Shown here one piece after another: positions 10,288 through 22,543 of a stretch of 64,000 nucleotides of DNA. Position 1 is the first letter of the stretch. Each line of letters opens with the position of its first letter. This stretch comes from Karstenula rhodostoma CBS 690.94. Lineage: Eukaryota; Ascomycota; Dothideomycetes; Pleosporales; Didymosphaeriaceae. The notes beneath the pieces were generated by a model. The model was not told the DNA's origin. It searched no databases and saw nothing but the letters and a program-made list of their open reading frames with translations. The stretch lies in NCBI GenBank assembly GCA_010093485.1, contig MU001499.1:682001-746000 (forward strand), read 5' to 3'. The position numbers and the translations under genes are program-made.

Positions 10288-12975
10288 TCAAACACCAGCG
10301 CCTCCAGCACGACCCTCGGCTTGCGCTCGTGAAAACTGATGCAGCAGCTGGAGCACACCCCCACGGGGTGCTCCTGGATTATCATCCTCTGTCTCGTCAT
10401 CCTGCTGAGGTTGCCACGATTCAGATACCATGCTCTCCTCAGGTACGGCAAGCGGTTGAAAAGCCGATCTGTGACGACCTTGCGGTCCTTGTCGCGGTGA
10501 CCTCCCCATCACGGAACCTGAAGGTTGGTGAATAGGATCTAGCAGTACAGAGCTCATAGGGTCTCCTCGTTCAGGTGCAGGTCCATGTCGTCCTGCACGG
10601 CGATTGAAAGGTTGGCGACCCACAGGACCTCTGCTGGTTCCACGGGCATCTACCGGCGATGTAGATTGTGAGGCGGGGTTATAGTGAGTCGGGAATTGTG
10701 GCGGAGGATGAAAGCGTGCGGTGTGGCCACGTCCAGTTGCAGTCGCGTATGTCTCCATGAAACCATGATAGGAAGCCATCATCTTATTGTCGTTGGCCAT
10801 GAAGTAGTCTTCGCGGAGCTCATTGTCCTGTTGGCGACCAGTCCTATTCGCAGGGAGATTGTTTTCGCCCTTCTTGAAAGGAAACATTGAGTACGAACAG
10901 ACAACCCCCAAACCATCAACAACGATGGAGAACTCGCGGAAGAAGTCGACGATTCGTTCGCTGCATTTAGGAAGCCGAAACATGAGGATGAAAGGCGTGA
11001 TCAAAATGCTGAGCATCTCTTCCACGTAGAGGAGGATCTTCGGTTGATATAACCGTGAGAACTCCTCCCGCACTTCGTCGCTATGTAGCCTATCGTGCCA
11101 CGAAGCTGGTTCGTATCGTGTGTGGTAAATTACAGTGTCGATGTAGTAGGCGGGATCTGCGACCTGGTCTTCTTGAGGGCTGCTCCCACGCGCTGCTAGG
11201 TAAACGCCACTTAGCAGAGTCATATAAAACAGGGCAGTTCTTCCAGGAGTGATTTCAAAATTGAGGAACAATTCGGAGTCGATGAGAGTAATCAGGATGA
11301 GCACGGTACAGAAGGCACCTGTTATAAAGGCGACAAAAGAGAACAACATTTCCGTCTTAACTTTCGGGAACTGTTGTAGGTACAGGTTAGCGGCCGGGTA
11401 GGCCATGTTTCTGCGGCGGTTGAACAGATGGGGTAGCTCATTGAACTCGCGGAATTTCCACTGAGCAAATGGTGTAAAATCGCGATCGCCGAGTAGGGAT
11501 GGATTCTTATGGTATTCCTAAAAACGTAAGATGATTGAATTTGAGCTTAAGGAAAGACTTACTGTGAATCGTGCGAACAGGTACGATGCAAGGAAGTAGA
11601 CTACAGCGAAAGGAGCGCAAAGCACACTGAGGAACCCTGTGTACATCAAGCGGGTCCTTAGCGTTGCGACGAGGTTCCGCCGGTTCCTTTCTCTCAGAAA
11701 GTCTTGATTGAACGAACCATTAGGACCACTAAATACGAAATCCATGATGGCGAGATTGACGTGAAACCTTGTCGTCTCCGAGAAGATGAACCTATTGCCT
11801 AAGAATGGGATAGGTATGCTGACGTCCAAGATCTCCTTGTTGAACAGGGCAATAAGATAGTTGTCGCGCCGCATGAGACGGCTAGCGATATCCACTGCAT
11901 CGAGCCGTTGTCGGCTTCGTGAGTCTAGCAGCTTCCGGACTTCGGGCGTCAGATTCGATGCAGTCGTAAGGTTTGCGTCGCGCAGCGCCATCATCCGGCC
12001 CACAACATGTTGCCATTGAACGGTTTGGATATCTCGATCGGGGATCTCCAACAGATGGTGGTAGAAGTCATGCATCGCCTGCAACCGTGGGAATCTGCCG
12101 ACAAGTTTCACTATTGACCATAGCCAGTAGACAATGAATGAGCAGAGGGCTAGCCACCAGATGCCGTGTATGTTGTGCATGCACTTTGGCTGCATGACCT
12201 CACTCAGTTTGTGACTGCCAGGCAGCTTACTATAGTCGATACACCACCCAAGGAAGGTCAAGAAGCCAATGACAAAGGCAGTCTGCAAGAGCATCAAGAG
12301 CTTGCGCAAGAGGATCGAGTACATGCCGCTTCCAGTGTAGTAGTCGTATACCTCGGCCAGGAAGTTATCCAGGTCATCGGTCTGATTCACCCAAAGCCAC
12401 ATGGCCCTCTCTTTTGGATCTGATGTATATTGTCCGGGCCTAGCCGATGTTCTCCAGGTGCGGGGTGCAGCACCTCCCCGCCCATCATCATGCAGACGCT
12501 GTTGCCGTCGCGTCGTTTCCCACTGTGCTCGCGTGTGGCGCGTAGACGGGCCCGGCACGGGTGGCGGAAGACCCCCAGTCGGCTCGGATCTGGTAGCATT
12601 CGGTGAGGCCACCCCACCTTCGAGGAGGAGTGACTGTGGAACGTCGTCGTCGTCGTCGGGCGGTAGAGGGCGCGATGAGACGGGATGTCGCCATGCTGCA
12701 GCTCTGCTGGCGGTATTGATGCCCGGCGGGGCTCGCTCGTCGTGTTGCGGAACAGACGCGGCGCTTTCCGTCATCCGCTCTTGTGCAGCTTCATCCAGCA
12801 GATGCTCCAAGTCCAGGTCCTCAAAGCGCGCATCAAGGTTCTCGTTGTCAATGTCCATGGTGCTGCGGGTGCCCGCCGAAGACGAGCGATAGCGACGGTG
12901 GGGGTTCAAAGGTTCTGTGTCGTAGGGCTCGTCGGAGGCAGAAGGAAGGATCCTCGAGAACAGGTTGGACGCCAT
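10288..12975 (-). CDS. ATG9: Autophagy-related lipid scramblase Atg9
   Basis: Two exons, 12975-11563 and 11517-10288, with a 45-nt intron (GTAAGT donor), give 880 aa. A long disordered acidic N-terminus leads into the conserved Atg9 core: REIGHT-type text such as RAMWLWVNQTDDLDNFLAEV, membrane segments (AFVIGFLTFLGWCIDY, IWWLALCSFIVYWLW, PFAVVYFLASYLF, MLFSFVAFITGAFCTVLILI, ILITPFILMF) and the WKFREFNELPH motif, which is recovered only after splicing. A Gln/Arg-rich disordered tail follows. Atg9 is the multispanning scramblase of Golgi-derived vesicles that seed the phagophore. It is divergent from COG6 with a 338-bp gap. Confidence 0.95.
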
Positions 12976-13313
12976 CAGGCTGGGTGGTCCTTATCTAAGG
13001 CAGCGGCGGGGGCACCGTCCCGTGGCTCTGGCGTCTGCGCCGTGCAGTAACAGGGCCGAGAGTACCGAGTCGTGCTTGCTACAGGAGACAAGCAGTTGCG
13101 ACTATTCACTTCACCCATCGCCACAGTGTCTGAGACAATGTTAGGGTGACCGTGTTGGCGTGACGGCCGGGGAGCGTGAATGCACCTGTCACGCGTCATA
13201 AGCCCGGCGTTTGAGCTAAGCTAGGTTACCTTCGGCGATCGGAGGAAGGTGCAACCGACCTCCACGCCTATCCCGCACGTGTCCAGACCTCCCACTGGTC
13301 CAACTGGTCCACC
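12976..13313. promoter_or_regulatory. Divergent ATG9 / COG6 promoter region
   Basis: A 338-bp gap between the two start codons, presumably containing both promoters. No sharp motif was identified; the open frame 12975-13199 is a shadow. Confidence 0.35.
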
Positions 13314-15454
13314 ATGGCGACCAGCTACTTTGCGGAGCGTGCTACCCCAGCATCGCAGCATCTTCTTTCGCCGGCCTCTCCCGCCCCAGGGGCGTCTTCC
13401 CGTAGCACAAACGCTCTCTCAGCCAGGATTACCAGTGTGCTGTCCGCATCTTATGCTGATCTTGAGATCCGTGATGCACTGGAAACGCTCGATGCCCGTG
13501 GAGTGCAGAACACAGCAGAAACCAGACGACAACTTCGTCTGGAAGTCCAAAAAGAGGTTATCCAGTGCAATGGAGAGATCGTCAAAGACTTTGGGCAGGT
13601 TGCCGAGGTTTGTGTTCAATTTGTCTATTCAATACGTGCATTGGCTGACGTGCGTAGCAATTAAAACGCATAGGTACCGCGATTAGCAGCTTGAACAAGT
13701 GCTGCGATGAAATGCGTGGTCATATTGCAGCGGCGAATCGCGAGACTGGGCCTGTTCTAGAGGAGGCCACAAGCCTCATGCAACAGAAGAAACAGGCTGA
13801 AACAAAGCACCAAATCTTGAACGCCTTCAGCTCACATTTCCTCATCGCCGAAAACGAGATCACCATCCTGACGTCCACTGCTGAGCCGGTTAACGAGGAG
13901 TTCTTCCAGACTTTGACAAGAGTCAAGAAGATTCATCATGATTGTCAGGTGCTCCTGGGAACCGAGGATCAACGGCTGGGTCTTGAGGTACTCGATCGAA
14001 GCTCCAAACAAATCAACGCAGCCTACCAAAAGCTATACCGCTGGATCCAACGCGAGTTCAAGACGCTTGATCTTGAGAATCCACAAATCAACGCATCAGT
14101 CAGACGATCCCTGCGTGTACTAGCAGAGCGGCCAACATTGTTCCAGAACTGTCTCGACTCTTTCGCGGAAGCCCGCGAAAACATCTTGTCCGACTCCTTC
14201 CACGCGGCACTGACTGGCCATACATCGGAATCTCAGAATCTTGCAACCAAGCCAATAGAATTCCAGGCTCACGATCCTTTGCGGTATGTCGGTGACATGC
14301 TTGCGTGGGCGCACTCTACCACAGTGTCGGAGAGAGAAGCTTTGGAGGTCTTGTTCATTTCCGATGGCGACGAGATCAAGCGATCTATCCAAGCGGGACT
14401 TGAGAGTGAACCTTGGCTGCGCGAAGAGGGTGAACAAGAGGTGTTTGACGGAAGAAAAGCTCTCAATCAGCTCGTCAGCCGGGATTTGACAGGAGTCGCT
14501 CGGCTATTGCGTCAACGGACGGAGCAGGTCGTGCAAAGCCACGACGATGCTACACTGACTTACAAGATCGCGAACTTGATCGGATTTTATAAGATTACTT
14601 TCGTCAAGCTGCTTGGAGCCGATTCCGAGGTTCTGGAAGTTTTTGATACGCTTGAAAGCTCAGCAATGCGGCAATTTCGTGCCAATATGCGAGACCATGT
14701 TGCTGCAGTGCAAGGCGATTTGGCGGTCGCGCCTGCTGACCTCTCGCCCCCGGATTTCTTGGAAGAAGCTCTGCAGATGCTCAGAATCCTTGCAAAGAGC
14801 TATGACACGTCTATCGCAACAGTTGATAGCAACGGAGACGGTTTCCATTCTGTCCTGGCCGAGATCCTCGACCCCTTTATGAGTGGTTGCGAAAATCTCG
14901 GAAAGTCCCTACCGGCACCTGACAATAACATCTTCGCCCTCAACTGTTTGATGGCGGTCAAGACAGCACTAGCCCCTTACTCTTTTGCTAAAGACCGGTT
15001 GAGCGAGCTCGAGGACACGATCGGCGAGCATACTGCACAATTGGTGGGATATCAGCATCAGTACCTCACATACAGTTCGGGTCTAAGCACTCTGCTCGAA
15101 GCTTTGTCCGACATCTCCGAAACAGCAGAGAGCCTGAAGACTCTACCTGAGCTAGACGCTTTCAAGCCAGAGGCTCTGGTAGGTGCGAGTCAGCAGCTAG
15201 ATGAGTTCCTTCCATCGGCTCTGATTGATGCAGCAGAGAATCTCAAGCGGTTACAAAACAGAACGACTGTGCAAAACATTACGGAGGAAGCAGCAGAGCA
15301 ATTCTGTGAAGATTTTGAGTTTGTAGAAAGCAAGGTGATGGCTGCGGATGACTTGCTATACAAAGAAGAGGAAGAAGAGGAAGAAGAGCCGACCCCAGCC
15401 TTACGCGATCTCTTCCCTCGAACCAGCGGGGAGATTAGAGTGCTTCTCAGCTAG
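13314..15454 (+). CDS. COG6: Conserved oligomeric Golgi complex subunit 6
   Basis: Two exons, 13314-13607 and 13658-15454, with a 50-nt intron (GTTTGT to GCGTAG), give 696 aa. The start sits in a strong context (CACCATGG). The N-terminal third carries the helical COG6 signature: [20 protein letters not shown], the NALDARG-like [20 protein letters not shown] stretch, and [32 protein letters not shown]. The rest is alpha-helical with an acidic Glu tract near the C-terminus. COG6 belongs to lobe B of the COG tether that captures retrograde intra-Golgi vesicles. Its stop lies 155 bp from that of the convergent BolA gene. Confidence 0.93.
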
Positions 15455-15609
15455 ACCAAAAATGCTATATAGCTGCACCAACCAATACACAGATCTCGAA
15501 CTCTCGCAGCCGTACTCATGCCCTTAAGATCCTCCACATGTCATGAACCAGTCGTACATCCGCCGTTCGTGATCAAGTACCGTACAATGTGCCATTCGCT
15601 GACTCCCTT

Positions 15610-16080
15610 TCAAGCCGGTTTCTTCTTCTCCCACTCTTCCAGTGTGTGACACTTGGGCGTCCAAGCATGTATCGCCGCAATTTCCTCTTTGAGAACACCA
15701 TTGACCAATCGATGCCTAGCCAGCGTTGTCTTTTTAGCAAACTGAGGGGATACTATGATCGCCTCGAACATCTGCCCGCATCCACCTGAATGACTCATCA
15801 GCCAATCGTTCTCAAGCCAAATATGCCTGGATGATGAACTGGTAGCTCTCTATTGCCGTACTTGCAATGGCCGCCAAGTGGGGTGCTTACCGCTCATATC
15901 CTCAATCTCCACGTGCGTCGCGCCCAACCCCGCTTGCAGCTTTTGCTTGATAGCATCTGGTGTGATACCACTGTTGGCTGCAGTTTGCGCTGCCTCTGTA
16001 TCCGTCCTTGCACTCATTTTGTTGGTAGGATCTACTGTCAGGTTGTCCAATTGCTTGTAGAGTTTGTGGCGAGGGTCCAT
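15610..16080 (-). CDS. BOL3: BolA-like protein, Bol3 type
   Basis: Two exons, 16080-15891 and 15785-15610, with a 105-nt intron, give 121 aa. The BolA fold follows a short N-terminal extension: [20 protein letters not shown], a basic [13 protein letters not shown] helix and a C-terminal tail. The SGGCG turn with its conserved Cys is typical of the mitochondrial Bol3 group, which acts with Nfu1 late in 4Fe-4S cluster transfer. The ATG at 16080 is the first in frame, an upstream TAA closing it off. Mitochondrial import is not obvious from the N-terminus, so location is inferred from the family. It is divergent from NIF3, with 241 bp between starts. Confidence 0.85.
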
Positions 16081-16321
16081 TCGATTTTACAAAGCTATGA
16101 TGCTTCGCAGGGTTTGGATCTGATAAACACTTATCAGATGGCGGGACGCTGTGGGCCCGGGTTTTTATTAAGCGTTTTGGGGGGAAGGCGCGAGTGACGT
16201 ACACGGTCTGTGCGTGCAGCATTGGAGCGCGTCGTTGGCGTGAATGCGGGCTTACTTTTGTGCATAAGGTGGGATAGCAGGGACATTCATGTTTTCTGCA
16301 ACTGTCAGGCGGTCCATCAGT

Positions 16322-17608
16322 ATGAGTTCGACGACTAGCTCTGCGCCGTTTTCGAGGGCTGTGGTGCGGGCTATGAAGAAGCTGTGAGTGTCAATTCTCC
16401 CATCCTGTTTGTTAAGAACAAGAGCATTGGGTTCGGTCTCAGCCACAACTGCTCAAGCCCCTAAACTCTCACGGAGCCGCGAGTGGTTCGAATAACTCTC
16501 TGAGGTCTGAATATGCACACAGCTAACAACACCCAGCTATCCGCAAGCCCTCGCAGACAACTCTTGGGATAACACCGGCCTCCTCCTCGAAGCACCCTTC
16601 GTCCCTTCGCGCCGCCAATCGAACAATGTCCTCCTTACAATCGATCTCACCAAAGCCGTCGCTGACGAGGCGATTGAGCTTAATTCGTCTATCATCGTCG
16701 CGTATCACCCCATCATATTCCGCGGTCTCAAATCCATAACCCTTGCAAACACGCAACAACAAACGCTGCTTCGATTAGCAAGCCATGGAATCAGTGTTTA
16801 TAGCCCGCATACGGCGGTAGACGCAGCTCCGGGTGGTTTGGGAGACTGGTTGGCGGACATCGTGACGGGCAGCAAGAAGAACCCAGAGCTGGATGAGTCC
16901 GAAGCAGGCTCAGAGGCGGGGAAGACACCTCAGAAAGAAGACGAAGATCCCTTCGTGGACAACAAGCGACTGAAGCGACCAACATGGGCGCTTGCACACC
17001 ATCCGTCGTCAATGCAGACAACGTTCCGCCTGGGCAACCAATCTACGGCCTTGTCGGCGATCCCTCACACTCGCAAACCAGTCATCCCGCAATCGCCAGA
17101 GCTGGAAACACATCCCGGTGCCGGCATGGGCCGCGTCGTTACCTTCGACACGCCCCAGCCCCTCCCCGCGCTGCTCGACCGCATAGGCCGCGGCCTCAAC
17201 AACCCGAAAGGCTTCCCCATCGCTATACCGCAAACCGCAGACATGTCCAAGCTCACCATTCGCACCGTAGGCATCTGCGCGGGATCAGGTGCTTCGCTCC
17301 TCAGCAGCCTTGATGTTGACTTGCTCTTCACGGGGGAGATGAGCCACCATGAGGCGCTTGCAGCCATTGAGAAAGGCCAGGTTGTGATTAATTTGTTTCA
17401 CAGTAACTCGGAGAGAGGATTCTTGAGCGACGTGCTCCTGGAGCAGCTGGACGTTGCAGTCGAAGAGGAATGGATGAGATTACGTGAAGAGGAGGCTGGT
17501 GTCGAGGCGTTGAAAGAGGCGTTGGCGGAGGAGGATTTCGAGATCATGGTTAGTGAGGTGGACAGGGATCCGTATGGGATTGTGGTATTGAACAACGATG
17601 TGCAGTAA
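16322..17608 (+). CDS. NIF3: NIF3 / YbgI-family dinuclear-metal protein
   Basis: Two exons, 16322-16383 and 16537-17608, with a 153-nt intron (GTGAGT donor, GCTAAC branch, CCCAG acceptor), give 377 aa. Exon 1 encodes MSSTTSSAPFSRAVVRAMKK, and the junction completes LYPQALADNSWDNTGLLLE, the family's N-terminal motif. Metal-site text follows: IVAYHPIIFRG, VYSPHTAVDAAPGG and, near the C-terminus, FTGEMSHHEAL. NIF3 proteins are ancient and toroidal, and their reaction is not firmly established in fungi (bacterial relatives are annotated as GTP cyclohydrolase I type 2). A charged insertion around residues 175-200 is fungal-like. The minus-strand frame over exon 1 (16252-16446) is a shadow. Confidence 0.9.
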
Positions 17609-18074
17609 GTAATGACTTAAAACTTGAAAAATAAAAATGCATCAAGCTGCTTCCACACGCTGCATATAACGAGTTGTCTTGTGTCGTCCTCAGCTCCGGA
17701 ATGTGGATGACTGCGTGTTGTATTCTCGATGTGCTTGCTTGTCCGTTCGCATAATCAAAACACGATGTTTGTATTCCACACGAACGCACATGTGTGAGAA
17801 CTGAGCTGCGCTGCCCGAGGTAGTTTCTCTACAAGGCTTGTAATCAACACCCTATGTGCGTTGTTGCAGCCCACCTGCCCAACTCTCTTAGACTAGTGGC
17901 GCGCCCGGCCCTCGCCAACCCTGACACACATGCTTAGTTCCTCAAGGTAACCCTATCTTGCCCCACCAAACGCCCTTTCCAACCTCTTTCTTCCCATCTA
18001 AACTATTAGGTATATATATGCCATGAATATTCATCTCAACATCAATAGTCGCCACAGCTGCAACAGCAGCAACA
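17609..18074. other. NIF3 3' region and tRNA-Asn upstream region
   Basis: No coding sequence supported. Includes a TATATATATG run about 60 bp before the tRNA, which may be an upstream TATA-like element. Otherwise nothing seen. Confidence 0.35.
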
Positions 18075-18165
18075 TCCTCCGTGGCGCAATTGGCTAGCGC
18101 GTCTGACTGTTAAACCAACTGGTTCGGCGATCAGGAGGTTCGTGGTTCGAGCCCACGCGGGGGAG
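18075..18165 (+). tRNA. tRNA-Asn (GTT) with a 17-nt intron
   Basis: The ends 18075-18081 and 18158-18164 pair as a 7-bp acceptor stem (one G-U), with discriminator G at 18165. D-arm text GGCGCAATTGGCTAGCGC and a T-arm CGTGG-TTCGAGC-CCACG (18141-18157) carry the internal A and B promoter boxes. The anticodon GTT is 18109-18111. An intron at 18113-18129 sits one base 3' of the anticodon, the canonical place, and its AACCAAC can pair with the anticodon region, as expected for substrates of the splicing endonuclease. A T-run at about 18170 is the Pol III terminator. Confidence 0.93.
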
Positions 18166-20552
18166 TCAACTTTTTTACATCTTGGCGGAGGAGAGAGAGA
18201 ATATGCATGCTCGCGTGGTTTAGAATGCTTTTTTTGCGTAGCTGTAAGAAATAGTCATGTTCCGGGCACGTGTACTGTATCGGCCATCCAATGGTTCCTT
18301 TCAATTCAAATCAAGTTCCACCAACTATTGTCCAACATCTCCTAAAGAACTCAAGATGCGGCTCTTGACATACGAAGTGAGTAATAATCGGGCAATAACA
18401 AACGTATGTTACAAGCCAAAGAGTGGGTCATACAATATAAGCCAGGCCGCTCGAATTGGGCCATGGCCTTGATGTTATATGAACCTGTTCACGATTGTCT
18501 TCCGCTACAGCTTCTGTCAGCATCCACAGGTGGGAGAGCTCTGGTTCTACCTGGAATACCAAGGAAGGCGCTCGTCTCCCCGCACCACTACCAAGGCAGG
18601 TGATGAGCTTGAATTCGTCACCGATGACCGGCCTCAGAGGTCTAGTCGCCACGCGCCATTTCCCCGAAGTATCTTTCTTGCAAGATTTTCTAGTTTCGAC
18701 CATGTGCTCGGTAAGGTGAACATGTGAGCGCTTGACGAGTAAACCGAGCCCGGCGTGAAGAAGCAAGAATCGACTCAAAATGCACCAAAGTGTCTTCATG
18801 TTAAATATTGACGGGAAGCGCGAGATACCCAGTATCGCGTAGACAAGGTGGGGAGGATCAGTTGCACCGACGTTGTGCATACGCATTTTATATTTAACAA
18901 TGTCAGTGCGCTGTCGTGTGGAAAAATGATTGTAACACTGGAGAACGAATGGCTTTCTTCGGTTTCCGTCGGAACAGACCACTTCTCGGAATTTCAATCT
19001 CAATATCTTCTTTGGGAAGTCAATTGTATACTGATTGGGGTGACAATAGAGGACAATCTTTGAATTCATGAGAACCTTAGAGGAATCGTAGAGATCGATT
19101 TGCGGATATTTCTTGCTGTTTTCAAAGTCGCCTGGACCATGGTGTAGAGTAGATACAGTCCGCCTATACAGCCACGTATGTCAAGTCAGAAACACTCTTA
19201 TCTGGACTTATGTCTTCCTTATTGCTTGCCGGTCTACATCCCATACCATCGCCATAATCACAGCTCGAAGGTGTCCCCAGGGTCGCCAAGCCAAGTAATA
19301 GTATTTATAACCAGCTCATAGACTTGCAGTATATTCCGGACTTGAAATACCTTCCCCTGCCAATTGCTTTGATTGATATAGATCTGATCTGTCTGGAGAA
19401 ATTCGGTGCCAAAATTAAGGGCAGGGATCGCCGAAAGAGCATCGTGAAAGCTTTTTGTGATGGGAACATTCAGTCCCTGTCTGGCTTTTTGAACGGAGAG
19501 TTGCTAGGCTACCTGTACCTCGTTCTTTATTATTGTTAAACAGTTGAGTGCGAGTGCCCTGTAGTTTTACACTCTGCTCTGCACGCACACCTGGTTGCAC
19601 ACACACGAACGTCAACCCTGACTGTAAAAAAATCGAATCGTGCAAAGCTTGTGCAGATGTGACAAAAATCATTCAGTAGACAGCGTGGAAAAGGCGTAAT
19701 CGTTGGTCATCGAGTCCTCTGATGAGGACGATACAGTGCATATGTTTAGTGTCAGGGAGGGAACCAGCACAGTGCTACTCGACATGTGCGTGCTTCTTTT
19801 CCTTTAGATTTATCTAAAACAGTTGGTTCACTGCATTGCTCGGCTCGAAGTTACACACGTTTTCGAGACCTTTGGCGAGGCACCGTAAGACCTGAATGAG
19901 ATTGTCGGTGTGTTCACCAGTCACACAAAAAACGTAGCGTCATGCCTGTTGGGAAAGTTCATGTCATTAAGCAAGACTAATGTGTCTCTGAAAACTCGGA
20001 TTCCAATGCAATCAAGCAGTTCCAACCCAATTGAAAATGAACTCAATACACCATGTCATTGCAATCATCCGTGCCTTGAAGAACTAGGGCTCGATTGAAG
20101 AGCCACGCCCACACGCGTGATTAACAAGCCAGCCAGCCTCCACGTCCGTTACAGAGCTCCGAGCATACAGATCACTCTACGAGCGATCTCGTCGGCGTTG
20201 TGCTTGAGTGTTCCCCTCTTCGCTGGAAGGCAGTATCGAATACAGGAAAGGAATGATGGTGTCGCTCGACCGCTCGAAGCTTCCGTCCAAGATCTCGCCT
20301 CGTTCCGAGTGTATTGATTTCAGGTATGATGTGACTATGAATACATGGTTCCTGGTTGAAGGTCTCCAGTGCTCGTAGGTTCTGAGTTTGATGTTGGTGT
20401 ACTGGGGTGTGACTCGCCGAGGATTCGGATGGGGATTATTAGGGTCTCTGCGCTTGCAGATTCGACGCATTTCATCACAAAACTTCCGAAAACTGGCCCG
20501 GATGCGTCGGACGCCGTCGCCGCCTCTTATGGCAGTGCTATTTTGGAACTTC
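18166..20552. other. Gene-poor region of about 2.4 kb
   Basis: Begins with the tRNA terminator T-run. The remainder looks poorer in GC than its surroundings and holds several small open frames with no recognisable family; the longest (18428-19069, minus) is listed separately. No terminal repeats, reverse transcriptase or transposase motifs could be read. It might be a decayed repeat or a lineage-specific insertion; I cannot tell by eye. Confidence 0.4.
18428..19069 (-). CDS. Hypothetical 213-aa open frame, doubtful
   Basis: An uninterrupted ATG-started frame inside the gene-poor stretch. The protein is basic, with one hydrophobic segment near the middle (TLWCILSRFLLLHAGLGLLV) and no motif I recognise. 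There is no intron and no neighbour suggesting a role. A frame this long is moderately unusual in sequence of this composition, which is the only reason to list it. It may be chance or a remnant of a repeat. Confidence 0.18.
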   Translation of the reverse strand: MNSKIVLYCHPNQYTIDFPKKILRLKFREVVCSDGNRRKPFVLQCYNHFSTRQRTDIVKYKMRMHNVGATDPPHLVYAILGISRFPSIFNMKTLWCILSRFLLLHAGLGLLVKRSHVHLTEHMVETRKSCKKDTSGKWRVATRPLRPVIGDEFKLITCLGSGAGRRAPSLVFQVEPELSHLWMLTEAVAEDNREQVHITSRPWPNSSGLAYIV

Positions 20553-22543
20553 CTATATGTCCGTCTTCCCGCCCATGACCTTGGCCGCTTGAACGGCGTT
20601 CATCTTCTGTGTCCAACCCGGAGCAGGAACTAGTCTGCGCACAGTGCGGACTTCGTCGGAAGCGTAGCCTGGGATGCGGATATTGTAATTGCGCTCAAGG
20701 ACCAATTGGAGGTCGCGGATGTCGAGTTGCGGCGATTCTCGAAGCTTGGCCAGCTTGCAGGAGTTGCTGATCACCGTGTCGACAAAGTCATCCGCCATCT
20801 GAAGAACAGCCTGGCTATATTAGCAACTGATGCTCATCATGTAAGCTTTTCGAATCATACCTCTTCAACCTCCGGGGTCAACGCTTCCTCCGAGCCACCA
20901 GTCACTTGGCGTACAAGCTCGTCAAGCTTGCGCTTGCTAAGCACACGATCATTGTCGCCTTCGAGCTGGAACGGCGGCATCCTGGCAATAACAGGTTGCC
21001 CCATAGGGCCCGGGGCGCCGTTTGTCGGACCGCTTATCGTAGGGCGGGCTGGACCCATAGGGACCGGGCTTGGTTGAGAGGTGTTCAGGTTGCGCGGGAT
21101 TGGCATTTTGGGGTTGTTCATTTGTTCGCGTTCACGGCTTCCTGGAGTGTGAAAGTTGCCCTGACCTTGCATGGGTGTGCCGGTGCGCATGCCGGCGGTG
21201 TCCGAGTAAGATCGTTGCGCGGCGTTCACCGCGTCCTGGTGAGAGAGGGGAACCGGTCCTGGTCGACCAGCGTTGGAGGTTGCAGATTGCGGGTGTGGCG
21301 AGTTAGTTTGCGCGTGTTGCATACCATTCGCCTGGTGCGGGTTAACTTGCGGGCGCGGAGGCTGCTGGTGCGGTTGCGGTTGGCCTGGTTGCGCAAATTG
21401 CGGGTGCTGGTTCGGCGCCTGGCTGTGTTGCTGAAGGGGCGCGGGGGGCTGTCGTAGGGGCTGCTGCTGGGGCATTGACGGCGGTGCCTGAGGGTGTCCC
21501 TGCTGTGGCGGCGCCTGCTGTTGCTGCATTTGCTGCGGACCGCCTTGCATACTTGTAAATTGCTGCGCAGGAGGTGGTAGCGGAAGTTGCGCTTCGATTT
21601 TAATTGTGGGCTCTGCTTTTATATTTGGTTGGGAATTCTGGCGCTGTTGTGCGAACTGCGGTTGAGCAGGCTGGTCCTGTTGAGTCTGTTGCTGCTGTTG
21701 AGCTCGCCGCTGATCATGCTCCATCTTATTTTGTTTCTGCTTTTCCCTGAAGTTATCCACGAATTCCTTTGCAGCGTTGAACTCCTTCTGCATCTGCGCT
21801 TTGTTGTTGGCCACCTCGGGAGGAATTTCCTGCCCCATCTTCTGCCTCTGCTGCACCATGTTATCCAGCATGCCTATCCGGCCCTTGGCCTTGTGCTGCT
21901 TGCTCAGCGCCATAAGGTAGCTGTTGCGCATCTCCTTGATCTTCGCCTCGCCTTCCGATGTGCCTGGCTGTGGTCCATTTACTGGCAGCCAGTAGGTGAA
22001 GTTTTGGACATGCTTCACAATCTCGGGCTCGACCGGGGGCCGTTGGTCGCCCTGCTGCGGTGGGCCTTGGCCTTGGGGCTGGCTCGAAGGCTGCTGCATC
22101 GCGCTCTGGTTCTGCGGCGGCTGCTGTGTCGGCACAGGCTGATTCTGCTCTATCTTTGGTTGTGGGTTCTGCTGGCCCGCGGCATCTGACTGGGATTGTT
22201 CTCCGGCTGCCGCTTGGCTCTGCTGTGCTGCGTTCTGTTTCGCTCTTGCCCGATATGTCTGGATCAACAGTCAGTACCCGGTCACAGCACATGGCCTACA
22301 GTAGCGACTGACCCTCTCCTGCGCGATGAGCCTCTGGGAGATCTCTTGAAGCTTTGTTCGGGCTGCAGTGTGGTCCTGGGACCCTGCGGGCTTCGTTTGG
22401 ATTACGCCCCACAGCTGCTGAAAGATGGGCTTGTACTTTTGCTTCAAGTCGTCATTGAGTGAAAGAAGCTTGGGCACGTCATCAACCTTCAGCAGCTGCA
22501 TCTGTTGCTGTTGGCCCGCTGGGGCCTGCGGTTGAGCGCTCAT
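20553..22543 (-). CDS. TAF12: TFIID/SAGA subunit TAF12
   Basis: Three exons, 22543-22313, 22258-20861 and 20810-20553, with 54- and 50-nt introns, give 628 aa. The N-terminus is a short helical domain ([20 protein letters not shown]). A very long Gln/Pro-rich central region follows. The histone fold spans the last 100 or so residues: [33 protein letters not shown] (across the last splice), then [23 protein letters not shown]12 pairs with TAF4 in TFIID and with Ada1 in SAGA. The final exon restores the [10 protein letters not shown] helix, which no single frame contains. Confidence 0.95.

Noticed and set aside
16252..16446. Minus-strand 64-aa open frame
   Set aside because: Overlaps NIF3 exon 1 and its intron, whose splice rebuilds a clear NIF3 N-terminus on the other strand.
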